Shown here in pieces: positions 19,313 through 28,031 of a DNA stretch of 64,000 nucleotides (the first letter of the stretch is position 1; the number at the start of each line of letters is the position of its first letter). The position numbers and the translations under genes were made by a program. The DNA is from Agrobacterium tumefaciens (lineage in GTDB: Bacteria; Pseudomonadota; Alphaproteobacteria; Rhizobiales; Rhizobiaceae): positions 2,738,501-2,802,500 of the forward strand of contig NZ_CP115841.1 in the NCBI RefSeq assembly GCF_013318015.2, given 5' to 3'. The notes under the pieces were generated by a model. It made no database searches. It saw only the letters and a list, made by a program, of their open reading frames with translations, and had not been told where the DNA came from.

Positions 19313-20179
19313 ATGAAGAAAACTACCACATATGCCGCCGATGTGCTGGTGACGGCACTTGCCCCCGCCATCTGGGGGACGACATACTTCGTCACCACCG
19401 AATTCCTGCCGCATGGATATCCATTCCATGTTGCGATGCTGCGCGCCTTGCCGGCCGGCATATTGCTGTTGCTTCTGGTCAGAAAACTACCGGAGGGCAT
19501 CTGGTGGTCTCGCAGCCTTATTCTAGGTGCGCTGAATTTCTCGTTTTTCTGGGCGATGCTTTTCGTTTCGGCTTACCGGCTGCCGGGTGGTGTAGCCGCG
19601 ACTGTGGGTGCGATCCAACCCCTGATCGTTATCGGCCTTTCGCGGCTGTTTCTCGCCGCGCCGGTCCGGCCGCTGGCCATTGTCGCTGGTCTTCTGGGTA
19701 TTTTAGGCGTCGCACTTCTGGTTTTGGCGCCGGGCGCTGCCGCGTTGGATGCCGTCGGCGTGGCTGCGGGTCTTGCAGGCGCCGTATCCATGGCCTTTGG
19801 AACCGTGCTCACCCGCAAATGGCGACCGCCGGTGTCGAACCTCACCTTTACGGCCTGGCAATTGACGGCTGGAGGCATTCTGCTTCTGCCGGTCGCATAT
19901 TTCCTGGAACCGGCCCTGCCTGCACCTACCGCGGCCAATATTCTCGGCATGGCCTATCTCGGCATTATTGGCGCCGCCTTGACCTATTTTCTGTGGTTCC
20001 GGGGTCTCGCCCGCATCGAACCCTCGGCTGCAGCCTCGCTCGGTTTCCTAAGCCCTGTCGTTGCGACCCTGCTCGGCTGGCTGGCGCTCGGCCAAAGCCT
20101 CACGCCAGCGCAAATCGTCGGCTTCGTTGCAGTGCTTTTCAGCATCTGGCTCAGTCAGCGGAGCCAGCTGCCGAAATAG
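19313..20179 (+). CDS. EamA/DMT-family transporter
   Basis: 288 residues with ten hydrophobic segments in two EamA repeats, beginning LVTALAPAIWGTTYFVTTEFLP (the W-G-T-x-Y/F signature of the first helix) and with a conserved second repeat (YLGIIGAALTYFLWFRGLARIEPSAAASLGFLSPVVATLLG). These inner-membrane proteins export amino acids, metabolites or drugs; the substrate is unknown. It is probably repressed by the divergent MarR-family protein. It converges with the aminopeptidase gene, one base apart. Confidence 0.9.
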   Translation: MKKTTTYAADVLVTALAPAIWGTTYFVTTEFLPHGYPFHVAMLRALPAGILLLLLVRKLPEGIWWSRSLILGALNFSFFWAMLFVSAYRLPGGVAATVGAIQPLIVIGLSRLFLAAPVRPLAIVAGLLGILGVALLVLAPGAAALDAVGVAAGLAGAVSMAFGTVLTRKWRPPVSNLTFTAWQLTAGGILLLPVAYFLEPALPAPTAANILGMAYLGIIGAALTYFLWFRGLARIEPSAAASLGFLSPVVATLLGWLALGQSLTPAQIVGFVAVLFSIWLSQRSQLPK

Positions 20180-20180
20180 C

Positions 20181-21419
20181 TCAGGCCCATTCGCCCTTGC
20201 GCATCACCGGAACTGTGGAGCCATCCGGCTTCACGCCATCGATATCCACCTTATCGGAACCGATCATCCAGTCGATGTGGATCAGGCTGGAATTGCCGCC
20301 TTGCGCCTTGATCTGATCCTGCGACAACGAAGCACCATCAACGAAGCATTTCGAATAGCATTGGCCGAGCGCAATGTGGCAGGAGGCGTTTTCGTCGAAC
20401 AGCGTGTTGTAGAACAGGATGCCACTTGCCGAAATCGGCGAGGAATGCGGCACCAGTGCCACTTCACCCAGACGCCGCGCACCCTCGTCGGTATCGAGCA
20501 CCTTGTTCAGCACGGCTTCGCCCTTCGAAGCCTTGGCTTCCACGATGCGGCCGCCTTCGAACTTCACCTGGATATCGTCGATCAGCGTTCCCTGATGTGA
20601 AAGCGGCTTGGTGCTGGACACGTAACCATCCACGCGCAGCGCATGCGGTGTGGTGAACACTTCTTCCGTCGGAATGTTCGGGTTGCAGGTGACACCGTTC
20701 TTGGCGGTGGAAGCGCCCCCATGCCATTCGTGGCCGTCCGCCAGGCCGATTTTCACGTCCGTGCCGGGACCGGTGAAATGCAGCGACGAGAAACGTTCAC
20801 CGTTCAGCCATGCCGAACGCTTGGCGAGATTGGCGTTATGCTCCGCCCATGCCGCGACCGGATCGGCGAGATCTACCCGCGAAGCGGTGAAGATGGCGTC
20901 CGCGAGCTTGCGAACCGCTTCGTCTTCCGTCACACCGGGAAAGACCTGTTTCGCCCAGGACGGGTTTGGATAGGAGATGATGTTCCAGTTGATATCGAAG
21001 TTGGAAATCTTCTCAAGCGCCGGCTTATAGGCCGTGGAATTGGCCTTGTTGGCGCGCGCCACCTTGGCGGGATCCTGTTCGGCCAGCAGCATGGGGTTGT
21101 CGCCGGCAATCGCAAGCCGCGCCGCGCCATTGGCATAGGCCTTGGCCATGCCGTCATAGAGCCAGCCGGAAGCCCGGTCGAAATTGGCGTCGCTGGCGTG
21201 GCGGTAGCGGGAAAGCGTGGTTTCTTCGTCGGAATAGAAGGTGGTGACCAGCCCGCCGCCGGCAAGATAGGCGTGTTTGGTCAAAAACCGCACCAGCGGC
21301 AACGCCGCCAGCGGAGCGGTGATCACCAGATCCTGATCCTTCTGCAATTGCAGGCCGACCTTGACGGCGACTTCAGCCAGTTTCTCGAGTTTGACGGGAT
21401 CGATGGGGGAAACAGTCAT
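20181..21419 (-). CDS. M29-family metallo-aminopeptidase
   Basis: 412 residues. Matches the AmpS/thermophilic M29 aminopeptidases: metal ligands are expected in LHFTGPGTDVKIGL / NIPTEEVFTTPH (Glu), HIALGQCYSKCF (His) and the final HIDWMIGSDKVDIDGV (His, Asp), all present. It removes N-terminal residues from peptides in the cytoplasm using two metal ions. Length is usual for the family. It is transcribed alone, with an 87-base gap to the YbaK gene behind it. Confidence 0.93.
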   Translation of the reverse strand: MTVSPIDPVKLEKLAEVAVKVGLQLQKDQDLVITAPLAALPLVRFLTKHAYLAGGGLVTTFYSDEETTLSRYRHASDANFDRASGWLYDGMAKAYANGAARLAIAGDNPMLLAEQDPAKVARANKANSTAYKPALEKISNFDINWNIISYPNPSWAKQVFPGVTEDEAVRKLADAIFTASRVDLADPVAAWAEHNANLAKRSAWLNGERFSSLHFTGPGTDVKIGLADGHEWHGGASTAKNGVTCNPNIPTEEVFTTPHALRVDGYVSSTKPLSHQGTLIDDIQVKFEGGRIVEAKASKGEAVLNKVLDTDEGARRLGEVALVPHSSPISASGILFYNTLFDENASCHIALGQCYSKCFVDGASLSQDQIKAQGGNSSLIHIDWMIGSDKVDIDGVKPDGSTVPVMRKGEWA

Positions 21420-21506
21420 GATCTGCCTTCGTATATTTCAATCGGAGGCGCCGACCATAGCCCATTCGCTTCGAAAGCCAAATGCTTTCAAAGCTGTGTC
21501 GAGACG

Positions 21507-21983
21507 TCAATCGGCCACCAAAGGTGCGACAACGGCTTTCAGCGCGGCCTGCGCGTCGCCGGGGGAAAGCCTTACCTGCAAACCGCGCTGGCCACCATTC
21601 ATGTAGACATAGGAATGGGTCATGGCTCCAGTCTCTATGGCGGTCGGAACCTGTTTTTTCTGTCCAAAAGGGCTGATGCCGCCCACATGATAACCGGTTG
21701 CCCGCTCCGCATCGGCGGGCTTCATCATGCTGGCAGATTTCCCCCCGAAGGCGGCGGCGAGCTTCTTCATGCTCACTTCCCGGTCGGACGGGACGACGAC
21801 GCAGACCGGCTTGCCATCCAGCTCAGCCATCAATGTTTTCAGAACCAGATGTGGCGGTTCGCCGATAGCTTCGGCCGCCTGCAGGCCGATCCGGTCGGCA
21901 TTCGGGTCGTAGTCATAGGTAACTGTGGTGAAGTTCACACCGGCCTTGGTCAGCATCTGCGTAGCGCGGGTTGTCTTGGACAT
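21507..21983 (-). CDS. ybaK: Cys-tRNA(Pro)/Cys-tRNA(Cys) deacylase YbaK-like
   Basis: 158 residues, begins MSKTTRATQMLTKAGVNFTTVTYDYDPN and contains VVPSDREVSMKKLAAAFGGKSASM, matching YbaK/EbsC. The Lys in GKSASM corresponds to the catalytic Lys of this trans-editing family, which hydrolyses Cys mischarged on tRNA-Pro. Second gene of a two-gene unit behind the ArsC-like gene (12 bases apart). Cytoplasmic. Confidence 0.92.
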   Translation of the reverse strand: MSKTTRATQMLTKAGVNFTTVTYDYDPNADRIGLQAAEAIGEPPHLVLKTLMAELDGKPVCVVVPSDREVSMKKLAAAFGGKSASMMKPADAERATGYHVGGISPFGQKKQVPTAIETGAMTHSYVYMNGGQRGLQVRLSPGDAQAALKAVVAPLVAD

Positions 21984-21995
21984 GGTGGCCTGCGC

Positions 21996-22343
21996 TCACG
22001 CAAAGAGGGACTGATAGGTTTCCGGCTTGAAACCGACGGTTATCGCCTCCTTGGCCTCCAGCACCGGTCGCTTGATCATGGAGGGCTGCTCCAGCATCAG
22101 GCCAATGGCCTTTTCGCGGGTAAGATCGGCTTTCTGGCTATCGTCCAGTTTTTTGAAGGTAGTGCCGGCCCGGTTCAGAACCGTTTCCCAGCCCGCGGCA
22201 TCGCACCATGTTTCGAGATGGGCCTGGTCGATACCTGCCGTCTTGTAGTCATGGAAAGAATAGTCGACACCGTTGGCTTCCAGCCAGCTTCTGGCCTTTT
22301 TCATCGTGTCGCAGTTCTTGATGCCGTAAATGGTGACCGTCAT
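21996..22343 (-). CDS. ArsC/Spx-family thioredoxin-fold protein (YffB-like)
   Basis: 115 residues from ATG 22343 with GAGGCAGG upstream; the open frame extends further 5' but that part is not protein-like. Thioredoxin-like fold with a single reactive cysteine near the N-terminus (YGIKNCDTMKKARSWL) and the IKRPVLE motif of the ArsC family. The NCDT motif is typical of YffB, a putative glutathione-dependent reductase rather than a true arsenate reductase. Expressed ahead of ybaK. Confidence 0.88.
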   Translation of the reverse strand: MTVTIYGIKNCDTMKKARSWLEANGVDYSFHDYKTAGIDQAHLETWCDAAGWETVLNRAGTTFKKLDDSQKADLTREKAIGLMLEQPSMIKRPVLEAKEAITVGFKPETYQSLFA

Positions 22344-22485
22344 GTTGCCTGCCTCTTTGTCTTGAACTTCCGGCATAACAAATAATGCGCCGTATTCAAC
22401 CCGCAGCCTGAAGCACGGAATTCGAGCCATGCAAAAATGCAGTATCTGACATCCAAACGAGCGCGAGCAAAGCTGCATGGCTTCC

Positions 22486-22537
22486 CTGCTACATCATGAG
22501 TTGTAGCAGAGGACAAAAATGCCCATTATCTGGGCAT
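22486..22537 (+). promoter_or_regulatory. Two-hairpin leader of a small protein gene
   Basis: Stem 1: CTGCTACA (22486-22493) with TGTAGCAG (22502-22509). Stem 2: ATGCCCA (22519-22525) with TGGGCAT (22531-22537). The second ends seven bases before the Shine-Dalgarno of the next gene. Confidence 0.5.
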
Positions 22538-22554
22538 CAAAGATGGAGAGAAAA

Positions 22555-22722
22555 ATGCGTCAGGTTGCAAAGACATCGCGTAACTTCTTTGGCGAAACTT
22601 TCGCCGTTCTCGGTGCCGCACTTTCGGTTTCGGCCGCTGTCCGCGCGCATCGCAAGCCGGCCCGCGCCGACCTCGAAGCGCTTGGCATCGACGGCAAGGC
22701 TTTCGACAAGGTTCAGCTCTAA
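22555..22722 (+). CDS. Small conserved-looking basic protein of unknown function
   Basis: 55 residues from ATG 22555, which follows GGAGAG at ideal distance; an earlier in-frame ATG (22519) sits inside a hairpin and is unlikely. The protein has a hydrophobic central segment (FAVLGAALSVSAAVRAH, about residues 15-32) and a soluble tail ending in LEALGIDGKAFDKVQL. I recall similar short proteins in other Rhizobiaceae but know no function. Codon use resembles neighbours. A strong hairpin follows the stop codon, so it looks like a monocistronic gene. Confidence 0.65.
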   Translation: MRQVAKTSRNFFGETFAVLGAALSVSAAVRAHRKPARADLEALGIDGKAFDKVQL

Positions 22723-22738
22723 GCTGATTATCGTTTGC

Positions 22739-22760
22739 AGCGAGGCGACATCGCCTCGCT
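22739..22760 (+). terminator. Hairpin terminator-like structure after the small protein gene
   Basis: Near-perfect AGCGAGGCGA / TCGCCTCGCT inverted repeat directly after the 55-residue gene. No T-tract follows, so it may be an RNA-stabilising hairpin rather than an intrinsic terminator. Confidence 0.5.
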
Positions 22761-22782
22761 CGTGCGTATATGTTGGCGGGCC

Positions 22783-23499
22783 TTAGCGTTCCGCCTGCTT
22801 TCGGTTCGGCCGTTTTCTCGGACCGATCAGTTTATCCGGTAAATGCAGCTGGCTTTCGAGCGGCTCATAACGATCTGCTTTTGCGGAGAGTGCGAAGCGT
22901 CCAAGGGATTCATGTCGCGTTTCGCCATTATGGCTGAAAACAAGCTCGAAATTACCCGCAAGCCAGCTATAGGGTTTTCCTGCCGGCATCGGCTCTATCT
23001 TCCCGCAGCCATAAATCATCGTGATATGCGGCGTGTAAGATGGTGCCGCGATATAGGGAAGGTTTGCCTGTCGAAGCGCGCGTTGCAGCAGCTTCACCAG
23101 AGCGTTGATCTCCGGCAGATCACCACCGTTTCGCAGCACCAGACTATTGCGACTGCCGAAAAGCGCGCTTGCGTCCAGGGTGACCGGAACAGGCCGCGCG
23201 TTTACAGCACCCATTGCTGCCTTCAGCCTGCTTGTCAGTCCGTGAGGGATTGTCTCGAAACATCCCAAACACAGCAGGGTTATGTGCAGAAGCTCGGCGG
23301 GATATGCCTCGCGGGTTGTCCGCCCCTTGGCATGATGCGACGCATCGACAAAAATTCTTTCCGCCAATTGCCGTGGTGGCTTCAGCAGTAGCAGGAGCTT
23401 GTTTCGAAAGCGCGGATTAATGCGCCGTATTTTCTGCGGCTCCAGCCCATCAAAACAAAGCTGCCTTAAGGCTCTTTCGTCCGCCAACTCGCACTCCAT
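22783..23499 (-). CDS. 2H phosphoesterase (2'-5' RNA ligase/LigT-like)
   Basis: 238 residues with the two H-x-T-x motifs that define the 2H superfamily: HITLLCLG and HITMIYG (about 100 residues apart). Members act on 2',3'-cyclic or 2'-5' phosphodiester bonds in RNA or nucleotides. An N-terminal extension of about 40 residues with basic patches precedes the catalytic core, and the C-terminus is Lys/Arg-rich (GPRKRPNRKQAER), possibly helping RNA binding. Function in the cell is unknown. Transcribed in the same direction as guaA but separate from it by guaA's own downstream order: it lies downstream, on the other side of the guaA terminator. Confidence 0.85.
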   Translation of the reverse strand: MECELADERALRQLCFDGLEPQKIRRINPRFRNKLLLLLKPPRQLAERIFVDASHHAKGRTTREAYPAELLHITLLCLGCFETIPHGLTSRLKAAMGAVNARPVPVTLDASALFGSRNSLVLRNGGDLPEINALVKLLQRALRQANLPYIAAPSYTPHITMIYGCGKIEPMPAGKPYSWLAGNFELVFSHNGETRHESLGRFALSAKADRYEPLESQLHLPDKLIGPRKRPNRKQAER

Positions 23500-23578
23500 G
23501 ACGATGCTCCACAGCCTTATGCCAAGGCCGGAAACCTATCATTGCGCGGTGATAAAATAAAGAACAAAAGAGGAACAA

Positions 23579-23599
23579 AAGGCGGAATTGCTCCGCCTT
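23579..23599 (-). terminator. Intrinsic terminator of guaA
   Basis: AAGGCGGA / TCCGCCTT stem with a five-base loop; on the minus strand it is followed by TTTTGTTCCTCTTTTG. It lies just after the guaA stop codon. Confidence 0.8.
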
Positions 23600-23603
23600 C
23601 GTT

Positions 23604-25181
23604 TTACTCCCATTCGATCGTGCCGGGCGGCTTGCTCGTCACGTCATAGACGACACGGTTGATGCCGCGGACTTCGTTGATGATGCGGGTCGCGGCGCGG
23701 CCGAGGAAATTCATGTCGTAGGGGTAGAAATCCGCCGTCATGCCATCCACGGAGGTCACGGCGCGGAGCGCACAGACGAAGTCATAGGTGCGGTAGTCAC
23801 CCATGACGCCCACGGTCTGCACCGGCAGGAGCACTGCGAAGGCCTGCCAGATGGTGTCGTAAAGACCCGCCTTGCGGATTTCGTCGAGATAGATCGCATC
23901 TGCCTTGCGCAGAATATCGAGCTTCTCGCGGGTGACCGCACCGGGGCAACGGATCGCCAGACCCGGGCCGGGGAAGGGATGGCGCCCGATGAAGCTTTCC
24001 GGCAGGCCAAGTTCACGGCCAAGCGCACGCACCTCGTCCTTGAAGAGCTCGCGCAGCGGCTCCACCAGCTGCATGTTCATGCGCTCGGGAAGGCCACCGA
24101 CATTGTGGTGGCTCTTGATGGTGACGGAAGGACCGCCGGAGAAGGAAACGCTCTCGATGACGTCAGGGTAAAGCGTGCCCTGCGCGAGGAAATTCGGAGC
24201 ACCCTTGCCGTCTGCTGCGATCTTGGCAGCTTCCGCCTCGAAGACCTCGATGAACAAACGGCCGATAGTCTTGCGCTTCACTTCCGGGTCGGAGACGCCA
24301 GAAAGCTGGCCCAGGAACATGTCTGCGGCATCCACATGTACCAGCGGAATATTGTAATGATCGCGGAACATGCCGACGACCTGCTCGCTTTCGCCAAGCC
24401 GCATCAGGCCATGATCAACGTAAACGCAGGTCAGCTGGTCACCGATCGCCTCATGGATGAGGATCGCCGCAACCGAGGAATCGACGCCGCCGGAGAGTGC
24501 GCAGAGCACGCGCCCGGTGCCGACCTGATCGCGGATCTTGCGGATCATCTCGGCGCGATAGGCTGCCATCGTCCAATCGGATTTGAGACCGACGATCTTG
24601 TGCACGAAGTTGGAGAGCAGCTTGCCGCCATCTGGCGTATGCACCACTTCCGGGTGGAACATGGTGGTGTAATAGTGGCGTGTCTCGTCGGCAGCTATGG
24701 CGAAGGGTGCGTTCTCGGAGGTTGCGATAACCTCGAAACCCTCCGGCAGTTTCGTCACGCGGTCGCCGTGGCTCATCCAGACGGGATAGCTCTTGCCCTG
24801 TTCCCAGAAACCGTCGAACAGAGGGCTTGCCTTTTTGATGTCGATATCGGCGCGCCCGAATTCCGCCGCGTGACCGCCCTCGACAACGCCGCCGAGCTGG
24901 GTGCAGAGCGTCTGCTGGCCGTAGCAGATGCCGAGGATCGGAACCTTGCTGTCGAACACCGCCTGCGGCGCACGCGGGCTGCCTTCCGCCGTGACAGATG
25001 CGGGGCCGCCGGAGAAGATCACGCCCTTGGGCTGGAGCTTCTCAAACGCCTCTGCGGCATTCTGAAACGGGTGGATTTCGCAATAGACCCCGGCTTCGCG
25101 AATGCGGCGCGCAATCAGCTGCGTCACCTGGCTGCCGAAATCGATGATGAGAATGCTGTCGGGATGGGCTATCTGGGTCAT
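23604..25181 (-). CDS. guaA: GMP synthase (glutamine-hydrolysing)
   Basis: 525 residues. Converts XMP to GMP with glutamine and ATP in the cytoplasm. N-terminal class I glutamine amidotransferase domain (about 10-200) with the nucleophile Cys in GICYGQQT and the His/Glu in MFHPEVVH; the ATP pyrophosphatase domain begins with the PP-loop [12 protein letters not shown] (about residue 235); the C-terminal dimerisation domain ends in [12 protein letters not shown], the hallmark GMP synthase tail. Length and sequence are complete. Monocistronic with its own terminator. Confidence 0.98.
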   Translation of the reverse strand: MTQIAHPDSILIIDFGSQVTQLIARRIREAGVYCEIHPFQNAAEAFEKLQPKGVIFSGGPASVTAEGSPRAPQAVFDSKVPILGICYGQQTLCTQLGGVVEGGHAAEFGRADIDIKKASPLFDGFWEQGKSYPVWMSHGDRVTKLPEGFEVIATSENAPFAIAADETRHYYTTMFHPEVVHTPDGGKLLSNFVHKIVGLKSDWTMAAYRAEMIRKIRDQVGTGRVLCALSGGVDSSVAAILIHEAIGDQLTCVYVDHGLMRLGESEQVVGMFRDHYNIPLVHVDAADMFLGQLSGVSDPEVKRKTIGRLFIEVFEAEAAKIAADGKGAPNFLAQGTLYPDVIESVSFSGGPSVTIKSHHNVGGLPERMNMQLVEPLRELFKDEVRALGRELGLPESFIGRHPFPGPGLAIRCPGAVTREKLDILRKADAIYLDEIRKAGLYDTIWQAFAVLLPVQTVGVMGDYRTYDFVCALRAVTSVDGMTADFYPYDMNFLGRAATRIINEVRGINRVVYDVTSKPPGTIEWE

Positions 25182-25263
25182 GGCGAGCCTTTAAAGAAAA
25201 TGGCGGCTTTAGGCAACCCGGAAGCGGGCATCTAACAGCGGAAATTTACTAAAATCGCGAGGT

Positions 25264-25902
25264 TCAAAGGGTGATCGCACCATCTTCGATAGCGCGGCAA
25301 AGCCTGTCGACGGCGTCTGCGAGCTTTTCATCGATGATATGCAAGTATTCCGTCCAGTCGTCCACATGGTTCACATCTTCCCTGCCATCGGAAATACCGC
25401 GCAGGCCGATGAGCGGCACGCCGAAGCGCTGGCAGGCCCGGAGCACGGCATAGGTTTCCATTTCCACCATATCGGCATCGATCGACCCATAGGTGGCACC
25501 AGAGACGACGTTGGCGCCCGTGGAAAGTCGCGCCTCGGCAATATCGGGTATGCGCAGGGGCAAGGCCACCTCGGCCGGCAGATCGAGAAACGGCGTGCGA
25601 CCCTTTTCAAAACCGAAGGCTGAGGCATCCATGTCGCGATAGGCAACAGAAATCGCCTGATAGATGCCAGTCTGGTCGAGCGTCCGCGAGCCGGCGGAGC
25701 CGAGCGAAACGACAAGATCAGGCAGATGGTCCGCCGCATTGAGACCGGCAAGAATTGCCGTGACCGAAATCGCTGCCTCGACCGGGCCGACGCCGGTCAT
25801 CAAGGGCGCGATGCGCGCCTGCAGGTGGGGGCCGTATTCGGCGGAAGCCGCCATCACGAAAAGTATGGATTTGTCTGCAACATGCAAAAGCCGGTAGCTC
25901 AT
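25264..25902 (-). CDS. mtnN: 5'-methylthioadenosine/S-adenosylhomocysteine nucleosidase family
   Basis: 212 residues. Contains TGVGPVEAAISVTAIL, VVSLGSAGSR and MVEMETYAVLRACQRFGVPLIGLRGISD, which match the MTA/SAH nucleosidase core; the Glu in VEMETYA and the Asp in GISDGRED correspond to ribose-binding and catalytic residues. It releases adenine from MTA or SAH in the methyl cycle. It is slightly shorter than E. coli MtnN (232). Some rhizobial members of this family are annotated only as nucleosidases, so substrate is inferred. Its start overlaps the hotdog thioesterase stop by four bases. Confidence 0.85.
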   Translation of the reverse strand: MSYRLLHVADKSILFVMAASAEYGPHLQARIAPLMTGVGPVEAAISVTAILAGLNAADHLPDLVVSLGSAGSRTLDQTGIYQAISVAYRDMDASAFGFEKGRTPFLDLPAEVALPLRIPDIAEARLSTGANVVSGATYGSIDADMVEMETYAVLRACQRFGVPLIGLRGISDGREDVNHVDDWTEYLHIIDEKLADAVDRLCRAIEDGAITL

Positions 25903-26348
25903 CCGGTAATATCCTCGCGGCCCTTCACCACCATCATCGTGCCTGTCATGGAGGCGATGAGCTTCGCCGGCCCGTCGGAAAGGGCGTAAGCGCGGCCATC
26001 GGCAACGATCAGGTTGTTGCCCGGCTTGATGATTTCGCCACGAAACAGGAACCGCTCGCCGCGCCCGGGCGACATGAGGTTGACCTTGAACTCGATTGTC
26101 AGCAGCGAGGCTTCCGGCTCTATGATCGTATAGGCGGCATAGGTGCAGGCGGTATCCAGGCCCGCGGCAATGACACCGGCATGCAATATGCCGTGTTGCT
26201 GTGTCAGCTTTTCATGAAACGGCAGCTCGATTTCCACCAGACGGTGTTCGATGCGGCTTATCTGCGCACCGATTGCCTGCACCACACCCTGCCGCGCAAA
26301 GCTTCTTTCTATCCGCTGACGAAAATCGCCGGGATCCGTGATCTCCAT
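25899..26348 (-). CDS. PaaI-like hotdog-fold thioesterase
   Basis: 149 residues with the hotdog core signature LTQQHGILHAGVIAAGLDTACTYAA (HGxxxxG-type central helix) followed by EFKVNLMSPGRGERFLFRGEIIKPG, characteristic of the PaaI/YdiI acyl-CoA thioesterases. It hydrolyses an unidentified acyl- or aryl-CoA thioester. The stop codon overlaps the mtnN start (ATGA), so both are translated together; the shared function is not obvious. Confidence 0.88.
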   Translation of the reverse strand: MEITDPGDFRQRIERSFARQGVVQAIGAQISRIEHRLVEIELPFHEKLTQQHGILHAGVIAAGLDTACTYAAYTIIEPEASLLTIEFKVNLMSPGRGERFLFRGEIIKPGNNLIVADGRAYALSDGPAKLIASMTGTMMVVKGREDITG

Positions 26349-26428
26349 TGGCTTACCTGCCTGCTTTTTTCCTCACCGCAAACTGACATGGCGTGTGGCG
26401 GCGGGCAAGGCAAGTGCCGCAGGAGCAA

Positions 26429-26881
26429 TTAGTTCAGCACGGCGATGCTGGCATTCAGCAGCGTGGCAAAGGCGACCCAAAGGGCGTAGGGCACGAAAAG
26501 CCACATGGAGATGCGGTCGCGACTGTAGGTGAGCGCAATGAAAGCCAGAATGCAGATCAGCATAGGCACGATGATGACGAGCGCGCCTGTCGGGCTTTGC
26601 ATGCCGAAAAAGATGGGCGACCACAGGAAATTCAGCACCAGCTGCGTGAACCAGAGACGCATGCGCGTGCCCGCCGGTCTCACGATCCATGTTCGCGCGC
26701 CTGTAATGCCGATCATCACGTAGAGCGTTGTCCAAACAGGGCCGAATATCCAGTTGGGCGGGTTGAATGGCGGCTTCTGAAGCGACTGGTACCATTCGCC
26801 CGGCACGTTGTTGATGCCGATGAGCGCACCCAGCGCAACAACCACAACCACGAAAATGATATACACGGACAGGTTTTTCAT
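26429..26881 (-). CDS. tspO: TspO/MBR-family tryptophan-rich membrane protein
   Basis: 150 residues with five predicted transmembrane helices and the family signature WYQSLQKPPFNPPNWIFGPVW, followed by WFTQLVLNFLWSPIFFG. TspO binds porphyrins and sterols; in Rhodobacter and Sinorhizobium it modulates stress- and tetrapyrrole-linked gene expression. It lies 52 bases downstream of the iron-related operon in the same direction, so it may be read through from it; with a haem-type protein nearby this is suggestive but unproven. Inner or outer membrane localisation is not decided by sequence. Confidence 0.92.
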   Translation of the reverse strand: MKNLSVYIIFVVVVVALGALIGINNVPGEWYQSLQKPPFNPPNWIFGPVWTTLYVMIGITGARTWIVRPAGTRMRLWFTQLVLNFLWSPIFFGMQSPTGALVIIVPMLICILAFIALTYSRDRISMWLFVPYALWVAFATLLNASIAVLN

Positions 26882-26932
26882 GACGCCTCAAATGCTTTTT
26901 GGTCTTTTTTGTTCCGGTGCATTTTCAGTATT

Positions 26933-28027
26933 TTAGCCCGAAATACGCACGATATGCTGGTCCCACGCCACGTCGCTGCGAATAGCCTCGAAAAATCCGT
27001 CGTAGGAAGAAACCGCAATGCCCTTTGTGGCGGGGGCAACGCCCGCAGCCTCACGAACGGTCGTCTCGGATACAACACGCCCGGTTTTCGCATCCAGCGT
27101 CACGGCCGCGTTGCCATTGGGTGAGGTCAGGCCCACCAGGCCATCGCGCCGGTTGACGGCGATGGCACCGACATAATTGGCAAGGCGCACCGTCGTTTGC
27201 TCTGGTAGATCGACGAAGGCAAGGTCCTCGCCCTTCGAGAAATGGCCAACAAGCGGCGGAAGATCGTTGCGCGGTCCTTCATATTGGCAGGCGAACCAGA
27301 CACGCCCGTCATCGCCGAGATCGACATGGCGGGTGGAAAGCTGTCGCAACTGGTCTGGCATCGTATGTTTCTGGATCAACTGGCCGCTGGCGGCGTCCAG
27401 AAGCACGAGCGACGGCTGCATGCTGTCGACATTGAGTTTGGTTCGGCCGAAATCCGGGTGGGTCTCGATGCCGCCATTGGCGATCACGATCAGCCTGCCA
27501 TCGTCGCTCACGGTCATGTCATGGGTGCCAATGCCGTGGGCGTCGTATTCACCGATGCGGGCAAATCCGTTGCGCGCATCGTAAAGCCCGATAACACCGC
27601 GATTGCCATCGAAGTCGTTTTCGCTGGCGTAGAGGATCGCACCGTCGGGAGAAAATTGTCCGTGGCCGTAGAAGTGGCGGTTTTCCGGCGTGTGCATCAC
27701 GACAGGCTCGCGGCGTCGCGCGGGGTCAAAGGCCATGAAGAAGGTGCCGGGCCGGCGCGCAAAGGCCACTGTCATGCCGGTCGCATGGCTCGTTGCCATT
27801 CCATGGGCGCGGGCCGGGAGCGCAACACGGTCGATGATCTCGCCGCGTTCGCTCACAGTCGCAATGCCGTAGGAACCGTCATGAGCGCGAAAAGCGGAAG
27901 CGAAGACAGCGTCGGCGCGTTCAAGCTCATGCAGCGAGCCGGGAGCGAGCGTCGCTAGGAACGGAATGCCCGCCGCCTTGATGAAGCTACGCCTGTCTAT
28001 CAGCGTCGGCTTTTTGCATGATATCAC
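26933..28027 (-). CDS. Tat-exported DUF1513 beta-propeller protein
   Basis: 364 residues from a GTG at 28027 (upstream in-frame ATG at 28084 lies inside the imelysin gene). The N-terminus carries a twin-arginine signal, DRRSFIKAAG then a hydrophobic stretch FLATLAPGSL, so it is folded before export to the periplasm. The rest matches DUF1513 with repeated WD-like blades, e.g. HFYGHGQFSPDGAILYASEN and THDMTVSDDGRLIVIANGG. The function is unknown; it regularly accompanies imelysins and dihaem proteins. It starts four bases after the stop of the second imelysin gene; last gene of the operon. Confidence 0.82.
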   Translation of the reverse strand: MISCKKPTLIDRRSFIKAAGIPFLATLAPGSLHELERADAVFASAFRAHDGSYGIATVSERGEIIDRVALPARAHGMATSHATGMTVAFARRPGTFFMAFDPARRREPVVMHTPENRHFYGHGQFSPDGAILYASENDFDGNRGVIGLYDARNGFARIGEYDAHGIGTHDMTVSDDGRLIVIANGGIETHPDFGRTKLNVDSMQPSLVLLDAASGQLIQKHTMPDQLRQLSTRHVDLGDDGRVWFACQYEGPRNDLPPLVGHFSKGEDLAFVDLPEQTTVRLANYVGAIAVNRRDGLVGLTSPNGNAAVTLDAKTGRVVSETTVREAAGVAPATKGIAVSSYDGFFEAIRSDVAWDQHIVRISG

Positions 28028-28031
28028 CGCC

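Noticed and set aside
20643..22385. Open frame of 580 codons on the plus strand
   Set aside because: It spans antisense to three recognised genes (aminopeptidase, ybaK, arsC-like) and has no family-like sequence.
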